From CAYVKY01 sp964452115 (GTDB lineage: Bacteria > Bacteroidota > Ignavibacteria > Tepidaquicellales > Tepidaquicellaceae): a stretch of DNA of 5,192 nucleotides. The notes below the pieces were generated by a model. It ran no database searches. It worked only from the letters and a program-made list of their open reading frames with translations, and had not been told where the DNA came from. The DNA is taken from positions 1 to 5,192 of the forward strand of contig CAYVKY010000147.1 in NCBI GenBank assembly GCA_964452115.1, read 5' to 3'. Below are positions 1-5,192 of this stretch, piece after piece (position 1 is the first letter of the stretch; the number at the start of each line of letters is the position of its first letter). The translations under genes were made by a program, and so were the position numbers.

Positions 1-746
1 CTTCGGATTTCCCCGAATCAAACCCGGCGTCAACTTCAGTCAAAATCGGAAACAATTCAGTGAACAATACATTCACAAGCTCATCGCTGCCATATATGGG
101 CGCACTTTGGAATCACAATACAAGCAGCTCAGATTATGCAATATTCGACGACATTTATATTACAGACCCTAACGGAGTGCAGCCTGTTCATTTAAATTAT
201 TTCAATGCAAACACAAGCGGAAGAAATGTAGTGCTCAGGTGGTCAACAAGTTTTGAAATCAACAACAGCGGCTTCGATGTTGAGCGGATGAATAATAGCA
301 GCGGCTGGGAAAAAATCGGATTTGTAAAAGGTGCAGGGACAATAAACAATAATGCAAATTACAAGTTCGAAGACAACAATCTCAAATCAGGGAAATATAA
401 ATACAGACTGCGTCAGATTGACCTGAACGGCAGCAGCGTGTATCACAAATTAAACGGAGACGTTACGGTCAGCACTCCCTCCGGATACAATCTCCATCAG
501 AATTATCCGAATCCGTTCAACCCGGCAACAAAAATTGATTTCGATTTACCGGCAGACGGATACGTAACTTTTACGGTTTACGATATAACCGGAAAAGAAA
601 TTTCCCGTTTAATTAACAACGAATTCCGAAAAGCAGATTATTATTCCGTTCAATTCAATGCAGATAAAACGGCTAGCGGTATATACTTTTGCTGCATGGC
701 GGTAAATAATTTTGTTCAGACAAAAAAAATGGTTCTATTAAAATAA
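1..746 (+). CDS. Secreted T9SS cargo protein, C-terminal part (5' end outside window)
   Basis: The frame (codons starting at base 3) is open from the left edge to TAA at 744-746, giving 247 visible residues. A GTG at 60 could be mistaken for a start, but coding-like sequence continues upstream of it and no signal peptide follows, so I read it as an internal Val. Visible residues 1 to about 55 end in AIFDDIYI, which resembles the last strand of a concanavalin A-like/LamG-type beta-sandwich (inference). Residues about 61-150 form a fibronectin-III-like module with the recurrent pattern LRWSTSFEINNSGFDVER...YRLRQIDLNG, common in FCB surface proteins just before the sorting domain. Residues about 163-247 are a type A T9SS sorting domain (QNYPNPFNP, VYDITGKEISRL, SGIYF, TKKMVLLK). 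The protein should be exported by Sec and then by T9SS. Its enzymatic or binding role depends on the missing N-terminal part. The sorting domain has an unusual Cys-Cys at 230-231, where relatives usually have Tyr-Arg. Confidence 0.88.
   Translation, partial: SDFPESNPASTSVKIGNNSVNNTFTSSSLPYMGALWNHNTSSSDYAIFDDIYITDPNGVQPVHLNYFNANTSGRNVVLRWSTSFEINNSGFDVERMNNSSGWEKIGFVKGAGTINNNANYKFEDNNLKSGKYKYRLRQIDLNGSSVYHKLNGDVTVSTPSGYNLHQNYPNPFNPATKIDFDLPADGYVTFTVYDITGKEISRLINNEFRKADYYSVQFNADKTASGIYFCCMAVNNFVQTKKMVLLK
498..743 (+). repeat. T9SS sorting-domain coding segment, copy 1 (paralogous to 3229-3474)
   Basis: This segment codes for 82 residues from QNYPNPFNP to the C-terminal Lys. It aligns without gaps to the last 82 residues of the next gene, with 46 identities by hand count. 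Conserved blocks are QNYPNPFNP, TKI, LPAD, TVY, GKEISRL, SGIY and KKM. It is a shared protein module, diverged at DNA level, and not a mobile repeat. Confidence 0.75.
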
Positions 747-801
747 TTTTAAAATAATCAGAAAGAATTTTAAGCTATATAAATTAAATTATATCCGAGA
801 T

Positions 802-3477
802 ATGAAACCCAATTTTTCTGTTATATTAATTCTATTATTATTCACATTTAATTCAAACGGATTTGCCCAGATAAAAAATCTGGACTATTTATCTTCCGAT
901 ATTTTTAGCAGACCATCTACACCTCCCTTTCTGAAAATATGGGATATTATCCCGAAGGAAATAAAAAGCCGTAATTCTTTCCGGCGGCTTGAATGGTTTT
1001 ATACTCCGAGATTGAATCAGTATGGCTTTTACCCCAAACAGTTCATAGAAGAGCAAAGAGAAAGGGAATTTTTAAAATCACAGCAGGTTCAGGATAATAT
1101 GAATTACCAATGGGTAAATCTCGGTCCCGTCGGCGTTGATATGTCGCAGACAGAAGTTCCTCATTGGGGAATAAACAGCGGCAGGATAAGAGGGCTCGCT
1201 ATTCATCCATTAAATCCTGACATCGTGTACTTAGGCGCTGCTTCGGGCGGAATTTGGAAATCAACAAATGGCGGAATAAACTGGACGGATATAAGCGGTG
1301 AACTTAACAGAATTACCTTTGGCTCGATTGAAATAGATAAAAATAATCCCGATGTTTTATATGCGGGAACGGGTGAATCCACTTGGTATATTAATTATAA
1401 TATCTATAACGGTGACGGACTTTATAAGTCAACCGATGCAGGCGGGCATTGGATAAAGATTACAAATGATTTCGGAGCTCAAACTCATTTTTCCGATATA
1501 GCAGTTTCACCGCACAATTCAAATATTATTATGGCTGCACTTGCGGTAAGTTATCTGAACCCTTACCCGAACCAAGGAATATGGCGCAGTACAAATGCCG
1601 GAGTTAATTGGACACGCGTTCTGGATATTACAGGAGCATTCGATATTGCATTCAATCCAGTTGACCCGAATTTAGTATATGCTGCCACAGGCAATAAGCA
1701 GCCTCAAGGCGGATTTCTGATTTCGACAAACGGCGGAGTAAATTTTTTCCAAAGCAATTCAGGACTTCCGCCATATACATCTATGGGAAGGTTGCAGTTT
1801 GATATATCACAATCGAATCCCTCAATTCTATACCTCCTCGTGCACGATATCCCGCCGGTATCAGGAGGAATGAGCACCTGCGTTTATAAATCCATAAACG
1901 GAGGCAGCTCATGGTTTCAGATTTCTTCAGGCGTAAATATTGCCGGAACTTATGACGGCACAACCGCATTCGACCAAGGGGATTATGACCTTTGCATTTC
2001 AGTAAACCCTGCGAATCCTGATAAAGTATTTACGGGGAATGTGGAAATGTGCAGAACAATAAACGGCTCGGATTTTTCATTCGTCCGTAAACCCGATGGT
2101 CCCTCCGGTGGAGCCACTGCACTTGACTGCTACACTCACCTCGATATTCATATTATAAAATTTGCTCCGTCAAATCCTTCTATTGTATATGCCGGTTGTG
2201 ACGGCGGAATATATAAATCGGTAAACGGCGGACAGACCTTTTCACACTTTAATAACGGCATCAATTCAATGCAAATGTACACTGTCGCATCACATCCGTC
2301 TAATCCCGATATCATATACGGCGGAGCGCAGGATAACGGCGGATTCTGCACGCTTGACAGAGGCGCCTCTGCATGGATGGATAAAGTGTCCGGCGACGGA
2401 ATGAAATGCTTTTTTGATTATTCTAATCCTGACATTGCATTTATCGTTACCGTGTTCGGAACCTTAAACAGAACAACAAATGCAGGATTGAATTGGACCG
2501 AAGTTCTGCCTCCGGATGCAGACTCAACATCATTCCGCGATATCTATTGGCAGCATCCTGTAAATCCCAATATCATATACGGGGCATATAAGCAAAGAAT
2601 TTATAAATCTACCGATAAAGGCACTACTTGGGAATTCACTACGCAAAATGCAATCTCTGATAATCAAATTTACAGTGCTGCACAATCGAAAGTAACTCCC
2701 GCCAATATGATGATAATCACGAATGAAAGCCCTGCAAAAGTTTTCAGGTCATCTGATGAAGGATACACTTGGATTAACATTACAACTAACGGAAATTTTG
2801 CCGGTGCAAGCCTTATGAACATCAGACCTGACCCTGTAAACGGACAGACATTTTACATCACACGCGGTTCATATAACGAAGGGCAGATTTTAAAAACAAC
2901 AAATTTCGGTAACAGCTGGATTGACATCAGTTCAGATCTGCCGAAGATTCCCGTAAGCGACGTATTTGTTGATGCTGACGAAAGCGGAGTTATGTATTTG
3001 GGAAACGACTTCGGAGTTTACCGCACAACCAATTCAGGCGGAAGCTGGCAGCGGATGAATAATGGCATTCCTTTCCTTCCGGTAACGGAATTCAATCTTT
3101 TCAGCAGCGGAGGGATAAAGCTTCTGCGGGCAGCCACTTATGGCAGGGGAGTATTTGAATTAAATCTGAATCAGCCAATATTTGTAAACGAACAAGGTTT
3201 AAATGCACCCGCGCAATTTGAATTATTACAAAATTACCCGAATCCCTTTAACCCAGATACAAAGATTTCATTCCGTCTTCCCGCAGACTCTAAAGTAACA
3301 CTTACAGTATATAACTTATCGGGAAAAGAAATATCCCGCCTTGTCAGCAGCCGTAATATGAAAGCAGGAAATCACTCGGTAAAATTCAGTGCAGGCGATT
3401 TATCCAGCGGCATTTACATATACCGCCTGACTGCAGGAGATTTCACACAATCAAAAAAAATGATTCTGATAAAATAA
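802..3477 (+). CDS. Secreted Asp-box (BNR/sortilin-like) beta-propeller protein with T9SS sorting domain
   Basis: This is a complete 891-residue protein. Residues 1-22 are a Sec signal peptide: Lys2, a hydrophobic core at about 6-16, and likely cleavage after Ala22 leaving Gln23 as the mature N-terminus. Residues about 55-100 are a charged, probably helical pre-domain (RRLEWFYTPR...) often seen ahead of this propeller type. From about 103 to 785 there are repeated blades of the form 'hP.NPdivY.G...GgiykStdgG.tW'. I count twelve Asp-box-like motifs, starting near residues 154, 210, 263, 308, 364, 419 (degenerate), 473, 558, 603, 650, 699 and 742. This number suggests one large or two stacked propellers, as in sortilin/VPS10 or GH74-like folds. 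Residues about 806-891 are a type A T9SS sorting domain (QNYPNPFNP at 810-818, SSGIYIYRL, SKKMILIK). Function is not established; such proteins may bind glycans or proteins or be glycosidases, and I cannot assign catalytic residues. The ATG at 802 is chosen because the signal peptide starts there. A terminator follows directly. Confidence 0.92.
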   Translation: MKPNFSVILILLLFTFNSNGFAQIKNLDYLSSDIFSRPSTPPFLKIWDIIPKEIKSRNSFRRLEWFYTPRLNQYGFYPKQFIEEQREREFLKSQQVQDNMNYQWVNLGPVGVDMSQTEVPHWGINSGRIRGLAIHPLNPDIVYLGAASGGIWKSTNGGINWTDISGELNRITFGSIEIDKNNPDVLYAGTGESTWYINYNIYNGDGLYKSTDAGGHWIKITNDFGAQTHFSDIAVSPHNSNIIMAALAVSYLNPYPNQGIWRSTNAGVNWTRVLDITGAFDIAFNPVDPNLVYAATGNKQPQGGFLISTNGGVNFFQSNSGLPPYTSMGRLQFDISQSNPSILYLLVHDIPPVSGGMSTCVYKSINGGSSWFQISSGVNIAGTYDGTTAFDQGDYDLCISVNPANPDKVFTGNVEMCRTINGSDFSFVRKPDGPSGGATALDCYTHLDIHIIKFAPSNPSIVYAGCDGGIYKSVNGGQTFSHFNNGINSMQMYTVASHPSNPDIIYGGAQDNGGFCTLDRGASAWMDKVSGDGMKCFFDYSNPDIAFIVTVFGTLNRTTNAGLNWTEVLPPDADSTSFRDIYWQHPVNPNIIYGAYKQRIYKSTDKGTTWEFTTQNAISDNQIYSAAQSKVTPANMMIITNESPAKVFRSSDEGYTWINITTNGNFAGASLMNIRPDPVNGQTFYITRGSYNEGQILKTTNFGNSWIDISSDLPKIPVSDVFVDADESGVMYLGNDFGVYRTTNSGGSWQRMNNGIPFLPVTEFNLFSSGGIKLLRAATYGRGVFELNLNQPIFVNEQGLNAPAQFELLQNYPNPFNPDTKISFRLPADSKVTLTVYNLSGKEISRLVSSRNMKAGNHSVKFSAGDLSSGIYIYRLTAGDFTQSKKMILIK
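3229..3474 (+). repeat. T9SS sorting-domain coding segment, copy 2
   Basis: This is the second copy of the 82-residue type A sorting module (residues 810-891 of the propeller protein), paralogous to the segment at 498-743. It keeps the usual YIYRLTAGDF strand that is altered to YFCCMAVNNF in copy 1. In the family this domain is recognised by the T9SS and often removed on export. Confidence 0.75.
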
Positions 3478-3484
3478 ATTTTTT

Positions 3485-3513
3485 AAATGGCTCTCATGAG
3501 AGCCGTTTTTTTT
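3485..3513 (+). terminator. Intrinsic terminator after the propeller gene
   Basis: A perfect 16-base palindrome at 3489-3504 (GGCTCTCATGAGAGCC) forms a 6-bp GC-rich stem with a CATG loop. The stem extends by a T-G wobble and three A-T pairs using 3485-3488 and 3505-3508. It is followed by an eight-T run at 3506-3513. It begins 8 bases after the stop codon and should end the transcript of the two T9SS cargo genes. There is no matching T-run on the other strand, so it looks one-directional. Confidence 0.9.
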
Positions 3514-3543
3514 ATGCCTCCGTATTTTTATTCGGTTTATCCT

Positions 3544-3602
3544 GTTTTTGTGCAAAAACGCTCCCGGACCGCTCGTACCGCTGCTCCAGCGGCGGCACGC
3601 TC
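3544..3602. repeat. GC-rich intergenic patch with two adjacent hairpins
   Basis: Two inverted repeats lie close together. The first is GTTTTTG/CAAAAAC at 3544-3559 with almost no loop. The second is CCGCTG-CTC-CAGCGG at 3578-3592, a 6-bp GC stem with a 3-base loop. Between and around them ACCGCT recurs at 3568 and 3577 (9-base step), and CGCTC occurs at 3559, 3570 and 3598. The patch is strikingly GC-rich against its AT-rich flanks. It could be a dispersed intergenic repeat, a small-RNA structure or a remnant; the sequence alone does not decide. Confidence 0.4.
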
Positions 3603-3770
3603 ATTGTATTTACAGGCAATTATTTTGTGATGGTGCTTTCTCAGAACTAAATATTTTTCGTATTTGCACAATCTCTCCAACGCCCGATTTTCTTTGAGGA
3701 TTATAAACGGCAAAAAACCTTATAGATTATGTTATGTAAAAAGAAAATACACTTTTCTCAATCTATATCA

Positions 3771-3796
3771 TTGAAATAAATATTTAATTATTTTTG
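3771..3796 (+). promoter_or_regulatory. Possible promoter of the dehydrogenase gene
   Basis: TATTTTTG at 3789-3796 matches the TAnnTTTG -7 element known from Bacteroidota, with a TTG at 3771-3773 upstream. The 15-base spacing is shorter than the usual roughly 19, and the region is so AT-rich that a chance match is likely. The position, about 35 bases before the ATG, is plausible. No Shine-Dalgarno sequence precedes the start codon (the bases just upstream are AAAATTCAGAT), as is common in this bacterial group. Confidence 0.2.
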
Positions 3797-3831
3797 TTAG
3801 ATATTTTATCATATTAATTTAAAATTCAGAT

Positions 3832-4998
3832 ATGTTTAATTTTAATTTTTATAATCCTACGAGGATTTTTTTTGGTAAGAACAGGCTTGATAACATCGAT
3901 ACATGCATCCCAGCCGATGCACGCGTGCTGATAACTTTCGGCGGAGGCAGTGCAAAGAAAAGCGGTCTGCTTGATAAGGTGAAAGCCAATCTCGGCAACA
4001 GGAAAGTTTTTGAGTTCGGCGGCATTGAGCCGAATCCAAGATATGAAACTCTGATGAAAGCGGCGGAGATTGTGCGCAGCGAAAATATAGATTTTATTCT
4101 TGCCGTCGGAGGCGGCTCGGTGATTGACGGCACAAAATTCATTTGTCTGGCAAGCCATTACAAAGGTGATGCAGCGGATATACTGAAAACTGCTTTTACT
4201 CCGGTAACTTCAGATATGGTTGAAAAAGTTGTTCCTTTCGGCACAGTACTTACGCTGCCTGCAACGGGGTCGGAAATGAACAGCGGTGCAGTGATAAGTT
4301 ATAATCACGGAAAATTTGCCGTCAGAAGCGACCGCACATTTCCGGTGTTTTCAATTCTTGACCCGGTGCTCACATTTACTCTTCCGAAAATTCAGGTTGC
4401 AAACGGCATTGTGGATACATTCGTTCACACAACCGAACAGTACACTACATTTCCCGTTGATGCGCGCCTGCAGGACAGAATGGCGGAAGGCATACTTCAG
4501 ACATTGATTGAAATAGGTAAGACAACTATTGATGAACCGGAAAATTATGATGCGCGCGCAAACCTGATGTGGTGCGCAACCATGGCGCTGAACGGACTTT
4601 TGGGCACAGGAGTGCCACAAGACTGGGCAACTCATATGATAGGTCACGAAATTACGGCAATGTTCGGCATTGACCATGGACAGACGCTTGCAATCATTTA
4701 CCCGTCCGTCATTGAAGTGAAACGCGAACAAAAACGCGCGAAACTCGTGCAATACGCAGAGCGCGTGTGGCATATCACAAAAGGCACCGATGATGAAAAA
4801 ATTGATGCAGCAATCAAAAAGACCAGAGAATTTTTTGAAAGCCTCGGAATCAAAACGCATCTCTCGGATTACGGCGTGCCGAAGGATAAAATTCCCGAAC
4901 TCGTCAGTCAACTGAAAGCACACGGAATGACGGCACTTTCCGAGCATCAGGATATCACTCCCGAAGTCAGCCAAAAGATTCTTGAAAACGCTTTTTAA
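3832..4998 (+). CDS. yqhD: Iron-type (group III) alcohol dehydrogenase, YqhD-like NADPH-dependent aldehyde reductase
   Basis: The 388-residue protein matches the length of E. coli YqhD (387) and, from memory, follows it closely along its whole length (for example GGIEPNPRYETLM, TLPATGSE, VPQDWATHM, THLSDYG). It should reduce short-chain and toxic aldehydes (butanal, acrolein- or glyoxal-type compounds) to alcohols with NADPH in the cytoplasm. Residues about 1-180 are the nucleotide-binding domain, with GGGS at 37-40 and GGGSVID at 93-99. The rest is the helical metal domain. The metal ligands known in YqhD (Asp194, His198, His267, His281) correspond to Asp195, His199, His268 and His282, all present. 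GGGS at 37-40 lacks the Asp that favours NAD in FucO-type relatives, so NADPH preference is inferred. The ATG at 3832 gives the N-terminus FNFYNPTRIFFGK expected for the family. The gene stands alone behind its own leader, after a terminator. Physiological role (detoxification or fermentation) is not shown by the context. Confidence 0.95.
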   Translation: MFNFNFYNPTRIFFGKNRLDNIDTCIPADARVLITFGGGSAKKSGLLDKVKANLGNRKVFEFGGIEPNPRYETLMKAAEIVRSENIDFILAVGGGSVIDGTKFICLASHYKGDAADILKTAFTPVTSDMVEKVVPFGTVLTLPATGSEMNSGAVISYNHGKFAVRSDRTFPVFSILDPVLTFTLPKIQVANGIVDTFVHTTEQYTTFPVDARLQDRMAEGILQTLIEIGKTTIDEPENYDARANLMWCATMALNGLLGTGVPQDWATHMIGHEITAMFGIDHGQTLAIIYPSVIEVKREQKRAKLVQYAERVWHITKGTDDEKIDAAIKKTREFFESLGIKTHLSDYGVPKDKIPELVSQLKAHGMTALSEHQDITPEVSQKILENAF

Positions 4999-5022
4999 AT
5001 ATTTCTGTTTGCCGGGACGCGC

Positions 5023-5192
5023 TTACCGGTGTGTTATCTCCTCAAGGTTATTCAGAAAATAATTTTTGTTTTTTACTTTCTTCAGTTTGATTTCTAATAA
5101 TATCGCTTCTGAATTTGATGAGAATTCTTTTGTATAAATTAATTCCCAAGGTCCTTTATTTTTTGTGGATTTGCTTTGGTTGGAGTTGTGTT
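5023..5192 (-). CDS. GIY-YIG nuclease-family protein, C-terminal part (5' end outside window)
   Basis: Read on the minus strand, a frame runs from the right edge (first full codon at 5190-5188) to TAA at 5025-5023, giving 55 residues. It begins HNSNQSKSTKNKGPWELIYT and continues KEFSSNSEAILLEIKLKK. This matches the second half of small single-domain GIY-YIG proteins (YhbQ/UPF0213-like, usually about 80-100 residues), whose pattern is 'HNsGktkSTk.g.PWkLvY.eeF.trsEAl.rE..lKk.ksr.yI'. The acidic residue conserved in this part of the family is probably one of the Glu residues in SEAILLE. The GIY-YIG motif itself and the catalytic Arg lie beyond the window, so activity cannot be judged. Such proteins are often standalone genes of unclear role, sometimes scattered in many copies. 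It converges with the dehydrogenase gene, stop to stop, with 24 bases between them and no clear terminator. Confidence 0.82.
   Translation of the reverse strand, partial: HNSNQSKSTKNKGPWELIYTKEFSSNSEAILLEIKLKKVKNKNYFLNNLEEITHR

Larger units (their letters stand above)
3478..3831. other. 354-base intergenic region between propeller gene and dehydrogenase gene
   Basis: The gap holds the terminator at 3485-3513, a GC-rich patch with two inverted repeats at about 3544-3602, and a very AT-rich leader from about 3710 to 3831. A 38-codon frame from ATG 3514 to TGA 3628-3630 exists, but its start lies directly on the end of the terminator T-run and its product (Arg/Ala-rich middle) looks non-coding. 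No tRNA, riboswitch or recognisable gene remnant was seen on either strand. Confidence 0.6.

Noticed and set aside
777..794. Inverted repeat ATATAA...TTATAT before the propeller gene, as an operator or terminator.
   Set aside because: It is all A/T with a weak 6-bp stem in an AT-rich gap. Such matches are expected by chance and no T-run follows a stable stem.
1200..3160. Repeated G-G-rich motifs in the propeller gene, as a DNA repeat array.
   Set aside because: The period is irregular and similarity is at protein level only; these are Asp-box blades, not a CRISPR or tandem DNA repeat.
3514..3630. A 38-codon plus-strand frame from ATG 3514 to TGA 3628-3630.
   Set aside because: Its start sits directly on the end of the terminator T-run, it has no ribosome binding site, and its Arg/Ala-rich middle simply reflects the GC-rich hairpin patch.
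3826..4158. Minus-strand open frames of 60-110 codons over the start of the dehydrogenase gene.
   Set aside because: They overlap each other and a clear conserved gene, and none shows a recognisable domain.
4351..4974. A 207-codon minus-strand open frame opposite the dehydrogenase gene.
   Set aside because: It lies fully inside a well-recognised gene on the other strand. Its product is Cys/His/Phe-rich with no family pattern, as expected of a shadow frame.
5012..5031. CCGG-N10-CCGG around the convergent stops, as a two-way terminator.
   Set aside because: CCGG is its own reverse complement, the stem would be only 4 bp, and no T-run follows on either strand.

Overview
The window looks like chromosomal DNA from an AT-rich member of the FCB group of bacteria. 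Ignavibacteriota (Ignavibacterium/Melioribacter-like) or a near relative fits best. Two consecutive genes end in the QNYPNPFNP...TKKMxLxK type A sorting domain of the type IX secretion system (T9SS), in the 'NYPNPFNP' form common outside classical Bacteroidota. The start sites also lack Shine-Dalgarno sequences. The taxon is an inference from protein motifs.

Layout. (1) 1-746, plus strand: the C-terminal 247 residues of a secreted multidomain protein whose start lies upstream of the window. It shows the end of a probable lectin-like beta-sandwich, a fibronectin-III-like module and a T9SS tail. (2) 802-3477, plus strand: a complete 891-residue secreted beta-propeller protein with a signal peptide, about twelve Asp-box (BNR/sortilin-like) repeats and a T9SS tail. 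A strong intrinsic terminator follows at 3485-3513. (3) 3478-3831: a 354-base gap holding that terminator, a short GC-rich patch with two hairpins, and an AT-rich leader. (4) 3832-4998, plus strand: a complete iron-type alcohol dehydrogenase very close to YqhD, the NADPH-dependent aldehyde reductase, with all metal ligands present. (5) 5023-5192, minus strand: the C-terminal 55 residues of a small GIY-YIG nuclease-family protein, cut by the window edge and converging on the dehydrogenase.

How the genes relate. The two T9SS cargo genes lie 55 bases apart with no evident terminator between them, so they may be co-transcribed. Their products would be exported by Sec, then carried across the outer membrane by T9SS and released or anchored at the surface. 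The dehydrogenase is a separate cytoplasmic housekeeping or detoxification gene behind its own leader. The GIY-YIG gene is unrelated to it and convergent. I see no CRISPR array, tRNA, rRNA, insertion sequence or phage gene, and no evidence of a new multi-gene system. The points most worth a second look are the GC-rich intergenic hairpin patch, the overlooked minus-strand gene at the right edge, and the unusual Cys-Cys in the first sorting domain.
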